Of a stretch of DNA of 64,000 nt, positions 17,625 to 25,875 are shown piece after piece; position 1 is the first letter of the stretch, and each line of letters starts with the position of its first letter. The stretch comes from Paraburkholderia nodosa DSM 21604 (lineage in GTDB: Bacteria > Pseudomonadota > Gammaproteobacteria > Burkholderiales > Burkholderiaceae). Both the position numbers and the translations under genes were made by a program. The stretch is from positions 1 to 64,000 of the forward strand of contig NZ_JAFA01000012.1 in NCBI RefSeq assembly GCF_000519185.1, read 5' to 3'. Below the pieces are notes generated by a model. It searched no databases. It was not told the origin of the DNA and saw nothing but the letters and a program-made list of their open reading frames with translations.

Positions 17625-18722
17625 ATGTCCGCATTGTTCGAGCCGTTCAAGCTCAAGAGCGTGTCCCTGCGCAATCGCATCGCCGTGCCGCCGATGTGCC
17701 AGTACATGGCTGTCGATGGCGTGATCAACGACTGGCACCACGTCCACTACGCGCAGATCGCGCGCGGCGGCGCGGGCCTCGTGATCGTCGAGGCGACGGC
17801 GGTTTCGCCCGAAGGCCGCATCACGCCGGGTTGCACGGGCCTGTGGAACGACGCACAGATGGAGGCATTCAAGCCCACCGTCGCGGCGATCAAGGCGGCG
17901 GGCGCGGTGCCCGGCATCCAGATTGCGCACGCGGGCCGCAAGGCGAGCGCGAACCGCCCGTGGGAAGGCGACGACCACATCGCCGAAGGCGACGCGCGCG
18001 GCTGGCAGACCATCGCGCCCTCGGCAACGGCGTTTGGCGCGCATCTGCCGAAGGTGCCGAAGGCGATGACGATCGACGACATCGTTCGTGTGCGCGAGGA
18101 CTTCGTGGCCGCGGCGAAGCGCGCGCTCGAAGCCGGCTTCGAATGGCTCGAACTGCACTTTGCGCACGGCTACCTCGGCCAGAGCTTTTTCTCGACGCAT
18201 TCGAACCAGCGCGACGATATCTATGGCGGCAGCCTCGAAAACCGCAGCCGTTTCCTGCTGGAAACGCTGGCCGCCGTGCGCAAGGTCTGGCCGGAGCATC
18301 TGCCGCTGACAGCGCGCTTTGGCGTGATCGAGTACGATGGCCGCGACGAGGAAACCCTCGCCGAATCGATCGAGCTGGCCAAGGGCTTCAAGCGCGAAGG
18401 CCTCGACATGCTGGGCGTGAGCGTCGGTTTCTCGACGCCCGCCGCGCAGATTCCATGGGCGCCCGCGTTCCTCGCGCCGATCGCGCAAAAGGTGCGTCGT
18501 GCGACCGGCCTGCCGGTGTCGTCGGCATGGGGGATCGGCACGCCGGAACTGGCCGAGCGCTCGGTGGCGAAGGAGCAACTCGACGTCGTGATGGTCGGGC
18601 GCGCGCATCTCGCGAATCCGCACTGGCCGTATTTCGCGGCCCAGGAACTGGGCGTCGAACGCGCCGCGTGGACTTTGCCTGCGCCGTACGCGCACTGGCT
18701 CGAGCGCTACAAGGTTGGCTGA
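17625..18722 (+). CDS. Old yellow enzyme, NADH:flavin oxidoreductase (YqjM/XenA type)
   Basis: A 365-aa FMN enzyme that reduces activated C=C bonds of enones, maleimides and nitro compounds. It has the class II signature with cysteine near the flavin (VPPMCQYMA), the GIQIAHAGRKAS segment, the His pair in ELHFAHGYL and the C-terminal phosphate-binding VMVGRAHLANP. Ribosome site AAGGAGC before the ATG. It is the likely NemA counterpart of this operon. A 180-bp spacer separates it from the DJ-1 gene. Confidence 0.9.
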   Translation: MSALFEPFKLKSVSLRNRIAVPPMCQYMAVDGVINDWHHVHYAQIARGGAGLVIVEATAVSPEGRITPGCTGLWNDAQMEAFKPTVAAIKAAGAVPGIQIAHAGRKASANRPWEGDDHIAEGDARGWQTIAPSATAFGAHLPKVPKAMTIDDIVRVREDFVAAAKRALEAGFEWLELHFAHGYLGQSFFSTHSNQRDDIYGGSLENRSRFLLETLAAVRKVWPEHLPLTARFGVIEYDGRDEETLAESIELAKGFKREGLDMLGVSVGFSTPAAQIPWAPAFLAPIAQKVRRATGLPVSSAWGIGTPELAERSVAKEQLDVVMVGRAHLANPHWPYFAAQELGVERAAWTLPAPYAHWLERYKVG

Positions 18723-18764
18723 ATTATGCCGACCGGTACAACCGTTGACGATGAGGGAATGCCG

Positions 18765-19064
18765 ATGACCGTCTATCTATTCGCGAGCATCACGCCGAAG
18801 TCCGAGCACGTCGCCGACGTGGAGGCGCTGATGCGTGACATGGTTTCGCACACGCGCAAGGAGCCGGGCAATCTGCGCTACGACCTGCTGCGCCGCGCCG
18901 ATGGCGCGCCGGGCTTTTACCTCTACGAGACCTATGTCGACGAAGCCGCGGTGCAGGCGCATCGCGAAAGCGCGCACTTCGTGGCGTACCGCGCGAAGAT
19001 CGGTGCGTGGGTGACGGAACCGCCTGAGGTGAAGCTGCTGAAGGGTGTGGACGTCGCGGACTGA
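18765..19064 (+). CDS. ABM-domain quinol monooxygenase-like protein (YgiN type)
   Basis: A 99-aa antibiotic-biosynthesis-monooxygenase fold protein: FASITPKSEHVADVEALM, then EPGNLRYDLLRR, YLYETYVDEAAVQAHRES and HFVAYRAKIG. Relatives dimerise and act on quinols or reactive electrophiles. A GAGGGA 6 bp upstream selects ATG 18765 over 18726 and 18759. Last gene of the electrophile-response operon, followed by a terminator. Confidence 0.85.
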   Translation: MTVYLFASITPKSEHVADVEALMRDMVSHTRKEPGNLRYDLLRRADGAPGFYLYETYVDEAAVQAHRESAHFVAYRAKIGAWVTEPPEVKLLKGVDVAD

Positions 19065-19104
19065 GGCCGCGCTTCTTGCCGCAATCGTTGCGGCGATCCA
19101 TTCA

Positions 19105-19145
19105 CGCGCCGGACATCGCTTTGCAGCGGTGTCCGGCGCGTTTTT
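19105..19145. terminator. Terminator between the nem-like operon and adhP
   Basis: CGCGCCGGACA / TGTCCGGCGCG, a perfect 11-bp stem with a 14-nt loop, followed by TTTTT on the + strand; it sits between convergent genes. Confidence 0.85.
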
Positions 19146-19166
19146 CATCGAGCGGCCGTGCGCTGC

Positions 19167-20195
19167 CTAGCCCGCCATATCGAGCACGACGCGGCCTTCG
19201 ATCGCGCCGCGCTCCATGCGCGCGAACACGTCGTTGATGTTCTCCAGCTTGTCGGTGGAGACGGTCGCCCTGACCTTGCCTTCCTGCGCGAACATCAGCG
19301 ACTCTTCGAGATCGAGACGCGTGCCGACGATCGAGCCGCGCACCGTCACGCCGCCCAGCACCATGTCGAAGATCGGCAGCGGAAAGTCGCCGGGCGGCAG
19401 GCCGTTCAGCGACACCGTGCCGCCCCGGCGCACCATGCCGAGCGCCTGCGAAAACGCGATGGGCGAGACCGCGGTAACGAGCACGCCGTGCGCGCCGCCA
19501 ATTTCCTTCTTTAGATACGCAGCGGGATCGGTGGTTTTCGCGTTGACCGTCACGGTCGCGCCGAGGCGTTTCGCCAGTTCGAGCTTGGTATCGTCGACAT
19601 CGACGGCGGCGACATTGAGCCCCATCGCGCGCGCGTATTGCACGGCCATGTGGCCGAGGCCGCCCACGCCGGAAATCACGACCCAGTTGCCGGGGCGCGT
19701 GTCGGTGACTTTCAGGCCCTTGTAGACCGTCACGCCGGCGCAGAGCACGGGTGCGATTTCGATGAAGCCGATATTTTTCGGCAGCAGGCCAACGTAATTC
19801 GCGTCGGCCTTGGCGTACTGCGCGAAGCCGCCATTGACCGAATAGCCGGTGTTCTGCTGCTGCTCGCAAAGCGTTTCCCAACCGCCGAGGCAATGTTCGC
19901 AATGGCCGCATGCCGAATAGAGCCACGGAATGCCGACGCGATCGCCTTCCTTCACGTGCGTGACGCCCGCGCCCACGCCGACGACATAGCCCACGCCCTC
20001 GTGACCGGGAATGAACGGCGGCTGCGGCTTCACGGGCCAGTCGCCGTGCGCGGCGTGCAGGTCCGTGTGGCACACGCCGCACGCCTCGATTTTCACGAGC
20101 AGCTCGCCGGGTCCCGGGGTGGGGACGGCCACTTCCTCCAGCACGAGGGGTTTGCCAAATGCGCGGACTACCGCGGCTTGCATCGTCTTGCTCAT
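19167..20195 (-). CDS. adhP: Zinc-dependent alcohol dehydrogenase AdhP
   Basis: A 342-aa medium-chain dehydrogenase that interconverts alcohols and aldehydes with NAD. Catalytic zinc ligands lie in ACGVCHTDLHAAHGDW and PGHEGVGYV; the four structural-zinc cysteines in CGHCEHCLGGWETLC; the Rossmann loop is GVGGLGHMAVQ. Start MSKTMQAA has an AGGAG site. Its promoter lies in the 220-bp gap shared with the divergent TPR gene. Confidence 0.93.
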   Translation of the reverse strand: MSKTMQAAVVRAFGKPLVLEEVAVPTPGPGELLVKIEACGVCHTDLHAAHGDWPVKPQPPFIPGHEGVGYVVGVGAGVTHVKEGDRVGIPWLYSACGHCEHCLGGWETLCEQQQNTGYSVNGGFAQYAKADANYVGLLPKNIGFIEIAPVLCAGVTVYKGLKVTDTRPGNWVVISGVGGLGHMAVQYARAMGLNVAAVDVDDTKLELAKRLGATVTVNAKTTDPAAYLKKEIGGAHGVLVTAVSPIAFSQALGMVRRGGTVSLNGLPPGDFPLPIFDMVLGGVTVRGSIVGTRLDLEESLMFAQEGKVRATVSTDKLENINDVFARMERGAIEGRVVLDMAG

Positions 20196-20422
20196 CGTCG
20201 GGCTCCTGTCGAAGCTGAGTGGCGACGGGCGGCCGGATGCGTTGCGCATCGCGGTGTCGCCGCACGTCCGCCTGCCTTTCAAGTTTGAAGGAAAGGTTTT
20301 TCGTCTGCGATGAACGTGCTCAATAGTTGGTAATGAAACGGGTGAGAAGTTTTCGAAAGAAACTGCCGTTAATATTGGGAAAGGTTTGGTAACGACTCCG
20401 TTGCACGAATTCAGTGACCCCG

Positions 20423-22777
20423 ATGCAGAACGACTCCCTTTACGAACGCGCCAGTGAGAGCCATTTCGCCGGCGACCTGACGCGCGCGCGTCAGTTGTAC
20501 ACGCAATTGCTCGAAGCCGATGCAGCGCACGCGGGTGCGATGTTTCGCCTCGGCGTGATCGGCTTGCAGGAAGGCGCGCCGGTCGATGCGATCGGCTGGC
20601 TGCAGCGCGCGCTCGCCGTCGAGCCCGGGCAGCGGCGCTATCGCGAAGCGTTGGGGCAGGCCTATGCCATGGCCGCGCGCCATGCCGAAGCGGCGCAGAT
20701 CTATCGCGCTCTGCTGGCGGACGACGCGTCGTCCGCCGATCTCTGGTGCGGGCTCGGCGCGGCACTGCAGGCGCAGGGTGCGCTGGCGGAAGCGGTGGCG
20801 GCGTGGCGGGCCGCGCTCGAGCGCGAGGCGAACCGGGCCGACGCCTGGAACAACCTCGGCAATGGCCTGCGTCTGCTGGGCGATTCCGGCGAGGCCAAGG
20901 CCGCGTATCGTCGCGCGCTCGCCTTGCAACCGGGCGATGCCAACGCATTGACGAACCTCGGCACGCTGCTGCAGGAAGCGGGGCAGGACGAGGAGGCGCT
21001 CGAAAGCTTGCGCGCTGCGCTGGCGGCCGCGCCGGACACTGCCGTCGCAATGATCAACCTCGGCGTGCTGCTGACCCGCCTCGAGCGTCTGGACGAGGCG
21101 TTGCCCCTGCTCGAACGCGCGCTGGCCATCGAACCTCCTATCGCCCATGCGGCCTACAACTACGGCGTCGCGCTGCAGGCGCGCGGCCGTCTGCGCGACG
21201 CCGAAGCGCAGTATCGCCGCGCGCTCGCGCTCGACCCGGCGCATGCGGAAGCGGCTAACAACCTGGGGAATGTCTGCCGCGACCTCGGTGATTATCAGGC
21301 TGCACGCGTAGCGTACGAAACGGCGATCCGCACCCGGCCGGATTTCGTCGACGCGTTCAACAACGCCGCCAACCTGATGCGCACGCTCGGCAGCCTCGAC
21401 GAGGCGCAAGCGCTATTGCGCCAGGCCCTCGACTTCGATCCATCGCGCTCGGCCACGCTCAACAATCTCGGCAACGTGCTCAAGGACTGCGGGGACCTGG
21501 ACGGAGGCATCGAATGCTTTCGCCGGGCCGTGGCGAGCGAGCCCGGCAACCTCATCGCGCATAGCAACCTTCTGTACGCATTGTCGTTCCAGGCCGAAGA
21601 TCCGCAGGTGATTCTCGACGAGTCGAGACGCTGGTCCGCGCAGCACGAAGCGCCGCTCGGCGTGCAACGCACGCAGGGGCCCGTCGAAGCCGCGGCGGGA
21701 AGGCGCTTGCGCATCGGTTACGTATCGGGCGATTTTCGTGAGCATTGCCAGGCATTGTTCATGACGCCGCTGTTCGCCCACCACGACCGCACGCGCTTCG
21801 AGATTCACGCGTATTCGAGCGTGGTCAGGCCCGATGCGACGACCGCGCGACTTGCCGCGCACGTCGACGAGTGGCACGACGTGCGCACATTGAGCGACTC
21901 GGCGCTGGCGGACCGGATCCGCGCGGACGGCATCGATGTCCTCGTCGATCTCACGATGCACATGTCCGATGGCCGGCCACTGCTGTTTGCGCGCAAGCCG
22001 GCGCCGGTGCAGGTCGCCTGGCTCGCCTATCCCGGCACGACCGGAATCGGCGCGATGGACTGGCGGCTGACCGATCCCTGGCTCGATCCGCCTGCGCACG
22101 ACCGCTACTACAGCGAAAAGTCCTGGCGTTTGCCGCACACGTTCTGGTGTTATGACCCGCTTGCTTCGGAACCCGAAGTGAATGCGCTGCCGGCATCGAG
22201 CGCGGGACACGTCACGTTCGGCTCCCTGAACAACCCGTGCAAGCTCACCGATACGACGCTGAATCTGTGGGCCCGTGTATTCGCCCGCTTGCCTGCGGCG
22301 CGCCTCGTGCTCATGGCCGCCGAGGGCGAAGCGAGGCGCCGCCTCGCACAGCGGCTCGCGCGTGCCGGCATCGACCCGGCGCGCGTGCGCTTTTTGCCGT
22401 TCAGGCCGCGCGCCGATTATCTGCGCAGCTATCACGAGGTCGATCTCGGGCTCGACACGTTGCCGTACAACGGCCATACCACCTCGCTCGACGCGCTGTG
22501 GATGGGGGTGCCCGTCGTCACGCGCATCGGGCCGACCGTGGCGGGGCGCGCGGGCTTGAGCCAGCTCGCGAACCTCGGCCTGACCGAATTGGCCGCCGAT
22601 TCCGACGACGCCTTCGTGGAGACGGCGGCGAGTCTCGCGAACGACCTGCCGCGCCTCGCGAATCTGCGCGCGACGCTGCGCGAACGCATGGCGCATTCGC
22701 CGCTGATGGACGGCGAACGCTTCGCGCGTGGCGTCGAGGCGGCGTACGAAGGCATGTGGCGCGCCGCGGCGCAATAG
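20423..22777 (+). CDS. TPR protein with SPINDLY/O-GlcNAc transferase-like C-terminus
   Basis: A protein of about 784 aa. Residues 1 to about 420 are tandem TPR units (for example AEAVAAWRAALEREANRADAWNNLGN), a protein-binding superhelix. From about residue 425 (RRLRIGYVSGDFREH) to the end it matches the GT41 domain: FVLAYPGTTGIGAMDWRL-like donor region, FGSLNNPCKL and LGLDTLPYNGHTTSLDALWMGVPV. Bacterial relatives glycosylate proteins or act in envelope glycan pathways; the acceptor is unknown. A GTG 9 bp upstream (20414) is an alternative start. Confidence 0.88.
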   Translation: MQNDSLYERASESHFAGDLTRARQLYTQLLEADAAHAGAMFRLGVIGLQEGAPVDAIGWLQRALAVEPGQRRYREALGQAYAMAARHAEAAQIYRALLADDASSADLWCGLGAALQAQGALAEAVAAWRAALEREANRADAWNNLGNGLRLLGDSGEAKAAYRRALALQPGDANALTNLGTLLQEAGQDEEALESLRAALAAAPDTAVAMINLGVLLTRLERLDEALPLLERALAIEPPIAHAAYNYGVALQARGRLRDAEAQYRRALALDPAHAEAANNLGNVCRDLGDYQAARVAYETAIRTRPDFVDAFNNAANLMRTLGSLDEAQALLRQALDFDPSRSATLNNLGNVLKDCGDLDGGIECFRRAVASEPGNLIAHSNLLYALSFQAEDPQVILDESRRWSAQHEAPLGVQRTQGPVEAAAGRRLRIGYVSGDFREHCQALFMTPLFAHHDRTRFEIHAYSSVVRPDATTARLAAHVDEWHDVRTLSDSALADRIRADGIDVLVDLTMHMSDGRPLLFARKPAPVQVAWLAYPGTTGIGAMDWRLTDPWLDPPAHDRYYSEKSWRLPHTFWCYDPLASEPEVNALPASSAGHVTFGSLNNPCKLTDTTLNLWARVFARLPAARLVLMAAEGEARRRLAQRLARAGIDPARVRFLPFRPRADYLRSYHEVDLGLDTLPYNGHTTSLDALWMGVPVVTRIGPTVAGRAGLSQLANLGLTELAADSDDAFVETAASLANDLPRLANLRATLRERMAHSPLMDGERFARGVEAAYEGMWRAAAQ

Positions 22778-22843
22778 GACGATCTGGCGCGCAAATATGG
22801 GGCAACCGGCGGCCTTGACTCAGCCGAACGGCCATCCAGCGTG

Positions 22844-22859
22844 CTGTATAAATATACAG
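22844..22859. promoter_or_regulatory. LexA (SOS) box with no gene behind it
   Basis: CTGTATAAATATACAG fits the CTGT-N8-ACAG LexA consensus and has palindromic arms. Leftward it would run into the end of the SPINDLY gene; rightward the next 250 bp hold no gene before the convergent integrase. Confidence 0.7.
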
Positions 22860-23076
22860 TAGAATCCTAGCCTGACAGCCAGGGCCGCGCGCCGATTTCC
22901 CGCGCGCGCCGCGCTGCAAGTTGCCGGGCCGCGCCGCGTATTCGCCCCATTTCGCGCGCCGTCCGGCCCCACGCGTGTGATCCAGCCGGAATGCCAGCGC
23001 AAGTGAGCGAAAACCGATCCATCCGAATCCGATGGATGGGAATCTCGCAACGCGTTGATTGAAAACGGATTCAAGC
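22860..23076. other. Host sequence at the prophage border
   Basis: No credible gene. It contains a small dyad ATCCATC-CGAATCC-GATGGAT near 23018-23040 and a 23-codon frame from 22990. The exact prophage boundary must lie here or in the repeats that follow. Confidence 0.35.
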
Positions 23077-23120
23077 GGCTGATCCAAAATAAATCCAATA
23101 AAGATCCAAAATAATCAGCC
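23077..23120. repeat. Candidate attL / integrase arm-site repeats
   Basis: ATCCAA occurs three times at exactly 11-bp spacing (23082, 23093, 23104). A 12-bp direct repeat GATCCAAAATAA sits at 23081 and 23103, and GGCTGAT / ATCAGCC form inverted ends at 23077 and 23114. Phased repeats beside int fit integrase or excisionase arm sites; the core cannot be fixed without attR. Confidence 0.45.
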
Positions 23121-24239
23121 GACTTTTACCTCGCTCCACTCCGTTCCCCGGCTGTCGCGATAGAGCGCGGTCATCTGCGCATTCTTGTGGCCGAGCAGCG
23201 CCTGGGCGAAATCTGCGCCCCGTTCATTGCCATAGAGGCGCGCCGCGAGCGAGCGAATCTCGTGGAACGACGGCGGCGTTTTCCCCTCGGACGTCTCGAT
23301 CTCGGCCAGTTCGCGAAACTTCACAAACGCGGTCGTGAAGCCTCCGAGCTTCGGGCTGTCTCCCGGCTTCGCCGTGCCTTTGCTCATGACGTGATGGACG
23401 ACGTGCTTCGAGAGGATCGCGTCGCGGCACTCACGAATGACTTCCTCGATCGTCAGGCCGTCGAGCGCAGCGAGGCCGAGCGTCACAGGGATCTTTAGCT
23501 TCGTCTGGCCCTTGCTCTTCGATTGCTCGACCCAGAGGAAGCCATCCTTGACGTCCGAAAACTTCATCTTCTTGATGTCCTCGCGCCGCTGGCCGGTAAG
23601 CAGTGCGAGAAGGAACGCGCGTGCCGCCCACGACATCCCGAGGTTCTCGCGCGCCTTCGCGACGATCTTCTTGAATTCATCCAGGCTGAGACGTTCGCGC
23701 TTCACGACCGACTTGCGCCGGCGGATCGCGATCGCCGGATTCTTGCCCGCCTCGAGCTTCCCGGCGCCGATCGCTTCATTGAATATGTCGATCAGGCGCG
23801 TCTGGATCTGGCTGCTGTGCGAGCCACTCACGCGCTTTTCCTCGGCCGCGATGTAGTCGGCGACCTGTTTCGGCGTGATCTTCGATATCGAGGTCTGGGC
23901 GAAGGGCGCTTTCTTGATCGTGCGCAGATAGGTTTGCACCGTCATCACCGATTTGCGCGTGTTGCCTCGCTCCGTGTAGATCTTCTCGTATTCGTCGCAA
24001 AACACGATGAGTGTGTCGTCGGCGCCATCGATGCGCTGGATGAGGCCCACCGCGCCCTTGCGTCGCTCGAGCTCGGCGTTCGCGACGCGCGCCTGCGCGG
24101 CCGCTTCCTTGAACTCGCGGCCCAACCCCCAGACCGATCCGTCTGCCGGATTGCGGTACCAGTAGTAGCCCTTCGAATTGAGATAGAGGTTCGCGGGCCA
24201 GCTGCGCCGGCTCGCGATCCGTCGTCTAGCCGCGGCCAT
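23115..24239 (-). CDS. int: Tyrosine recombinase, lambda-Int-like integrase
   Basis: A 374-aa site-specific integrase. The N-terminus (RRSWPANLYLNSKGYYWYRNP) closely follows the arm-type DNA-binding domain of lambda Int. Catalytic residues are in place: Arg218 in LLTGQRREDI, Lys about 241, His326 and Arg329 in FHEIRSLAARLY, His351 in LLGHKNAQMT and the nucleophile Tyr360. Length matches the lambda family. It overlaps the end of xis by 14 bp and is the last gene of the leftward operon. Confidence 0.95.
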   Translation of the reverse strand: MAAARRRIASRRSWPANLYLNSKGYYWYRNPADGSVWGLGREFKEAAAQARVANAELERRKGAVGLIQRIDGADDTLIVFCDEYEKIYTERGNTRKSVMTVQTYLRTIKKAPFAQTSISKITPKQVADYIAAEEKRVSGSHSSQIQTRLIDIFNEAIGAGKLEAGKNPAIAIRRRKSVVKRERLSLDEFKKIVAKARENLGMSWAARAFLLALLTGQRREDIKKMKFSDVKDGFLWVEQSKSKGQTKLKIPVTLGLAALDGLTIEEVIRECRDAILSKHVVHHVMSKGTAKPGDSPKLGGFTTAFVKFRELAEIETSEGKTPPSFHEIRSLAARLYGNERGADFAQALLGHKNAQMTALYRDSRGTEWSEVKVG

Positions 24240-24438
24240 TCGTCATCCTTTCGATGCGCTCGGCGACCGGGTCGATATATTCGGCATCGGGGCGGCAGAA
24301 GTACTCGCGGCCGATCTTGCGGGGCAGCGGTCGAATGCGACCGTTCTTGATCCAGTTACGCAGCGTGTTGCGGTGCGGTTGATGGTCGCCGAATACGCGG
24401 CTTGCCCACGATCTTACGGGGATGAGCTGTGCTTGCAT
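24226..24438 (-). CDS. xis: Excisionase, lambda-Xis-like
   Basis: A 70-aa winged-helix DNA-bending protein that directs Int towards excision. The pattern QLIPVRSWASRVFG, HRNTLRNWIKNGRIRPLPRKIGREYFC resembles lambda-type excisionases (PF07825). It overlaps int, so both are made from one message. Confidence 0.85.
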   Translation of the reverse strand: MQAQLIPVRSWASRVFGDHQPHRNTLRNWIKNGRIRPLPRKIGREYFCRPDAEYIDPVAERIERMTNGRG

Positions 24439-24465
24439 GATGCCTCGCGTGCGCTGTGGATCGGG

Positions 24466-24792
24466 TTAAAGCAATTCTCGGACAACTTCGCCTGTTTCGA
24501 CGAAGTACCAGTCCGAGTCCGTCAGGTTGTTAATCAGGAAGCGTTCGAAATCGGCTGGCGGGGTGGCGCGCTGGATGCGCTGCCACTTCGCTGGCGGACC
24601 GCGCCATGTCGGCTCGACGCCGGCGGCGCGCGCTGCGGCCAGGGTGTGATGCCCATCGACGAGGATCCGGTACCGGCGGCCGCGCAGCTCGAGCTCGGCC
24701 ACGCGGACGATGAACACCCGAAAGCGGCCGGCCTTGTCCGCGACCTTGGCGGGGTCGAGGAAGCGCTGCGACGAGATGAGTGGCGCCGTCAT
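24466..24792 (-). CDS. ParB/sulfiredoxin-fold phage protein
   Basis: A 108-aa protein with the ParB-N-like motif ILVDGHHTLAAARAAGVEP after FRVFIVRVAELELRGRRYR. Phage proteins of this type are small stand-alone nucleotide-binding or nuclease-like domains; it has no DNA-binding part. Its ATG overlaps the stop of the preceding gene by 4 bp, so it belongs to the leftward operon. Confidence 0.6.
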   Translation of the reverse strand: MTAPLISSQRFLDPAKVADKAGRFRVFIVRVAELELRGRRYRILVDGHHTLAAARAAGVEPTWRGPPAKWQRIQRATPPADFERFLINNLTDSDWYFVETGEVVRELL

Positions 24793-25109
24793 GCGCGCTC
24801 CAGCAGCTCGCGAAGGGCGTTCTCGTCGGCACCCGACAGTAAGTCGATGGGGTCGGCCCCAAACGCGCCAGCGGCTTCAAACCAGTCGGAGTACTCGACG
24901 CTACGCCCATCGGGGGCAATGGCGCTGTCGACGTAATCGACATCCGAGCAATCGTTGAAAATCACGATCGCCCAGCCAGCAACAGAAACTTCGACATCGC
25001 CGCAATACACGTCCGACCAGCGTTCACCGACCACGGTCAGCTGCAGCGTGCCGTGAGCCGCGCCACGCAATACCTCGGCGACTTCCTCTGCAGAAATTGC
25101 GGGCGTCAT
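24789..25109 (-). CDS. Phage protein resembling DUF7693
   Basis: A 106-aa protein. The segment CGDVEVSVAGWAIVIFNDCSDVDYVDSAIAPDG is like small phage proteins annotated as DUF7693, whose function is unknown. It is acidic and has no signal or membrane segment. ATGA-type overlaps join it to both neighbours. Confidence 0.6.
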   Translation of the reverse strand: MTPAISAEEVAEVLRGAAHGTLQLTVVGERWSDVYCGDVEVSVAGWAIVIFNDCSDVDYVDSAIAPDGRSVEYSDWFEAAGAFGADPIDLLSGADENALRELLERA

Positions 25110-25576
25110 ACGATGGCTCCCAGTTCGTGCATCTGACGCAGCTGCGTCGCGACGTCGGCGGCCACATCGAAGAACTGCAGCGCGCCCTTGCACTCGACGA
25201 ACGGCACCGGCTTCACATCTTCGAGGAGGAAGCCCCATTGGCCCTCCATGTGCCACGTCGAAGTCCGTCTCGCCGTCGGAATGCAGTCAGTGAGGGTCGC
25301 GGCACCGACGATCCCGCCACGGTGAAGCTTTTCTTGCCCGGGCAGTGCGATGTCGATATCGAAGTAGTCCAGAAAGGCCTCGACGTCGTCATACTCGGCG
25401 CGCGTCATGCTTTTGCTCGCATGGATCAGGAAACGTCCGCGAAGTCTTGTCGGCCAGGTGCGGTTCTCGATGTCTTTCAGCTTGCCGGCCTCGATCGCAA
25501 CTTCGCGCGCCGCGCCGGTCAGGTCGGGACGTACGATGAGCCATGCCCACGGCTGGCGGATTGACAGAGCTTTCAT
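25106..25576 (-). CDS. ASCH-domain protein
   Basis: A 156-aa protein with the ASCH start MKALSIRQPWAWLI, then IENRTWPTRLRGRFLIHASKS. ASCH (PUA-like) domains bind RNA or modified nucleotides, and phage-borne copies are common in early regions. The start at MKALS is typical of the family. Overlaps both neighbours by 4 bp. Confidence 0.8.
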   Translation of the reverse strand: MKALSIRQPWAWLIVRPDLTGAAREVAIEAGKLKDIENRTWPTRLRGRFLIHASKSMTRAEYDDVEAFLDYFDIDIALPGQEKLHRGGIVGAATLTDCIPTARRTSTWHMEGQWGFLLEDVKPVPFVECKGALQFFDVAADVATQLRQMHELGAIV

Positions 25577-25875
25577 CGCGGATCTTCTCCGTAGCTCTTC
25601 AGGAAAATGCTCTCGCGCATGCTGATGCCGCGCGAGTTGCACATGCGGATTACGGAGATTAGGAAGCTATCGATGTGATTGCCGGCGCGCGAAAGGGCGT
25701 GCAGCAGGTCCATTTCGAAGCCTCGATCCTTCGCGAGCTCGTAGGTCGATCCACGCTGGCCGCGATCGTATTCGACTGTCGCGACCATCGACATGCCTCT
25801 CGGCCGCATCTTGTTGGCGAGCTCGAGCAGCGCCGGCGCGATCTCATCGTCGTAGAACTTTTCGTTGTCGGTCAC
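25573..25875 (-). CDS. Hypothetical phage protein (100 aa)
   Basis: A small hydrophilic, mostly helical protein (FYDDEIAPALLELANKMRPRG). No family recognised. It is embedded in the leftward operon by ATGA overlaps at both ends. Confidence 0.6.
   Translation of the reverse strand: MTDNEKFYDDEIAPALLELANKMRPRGMSMVATVEYDRGQRGSTYELAKDRGFEMDLLHALSRAGNHIDSFLISVIRMCNSRGISMRESIFLKSYGEDPR

Noticed and set aside
24439..24500. CII-activated promoter for xis/int
   Set aside because: No TTGC-N6-TTGC pair could be found upstream of xis.
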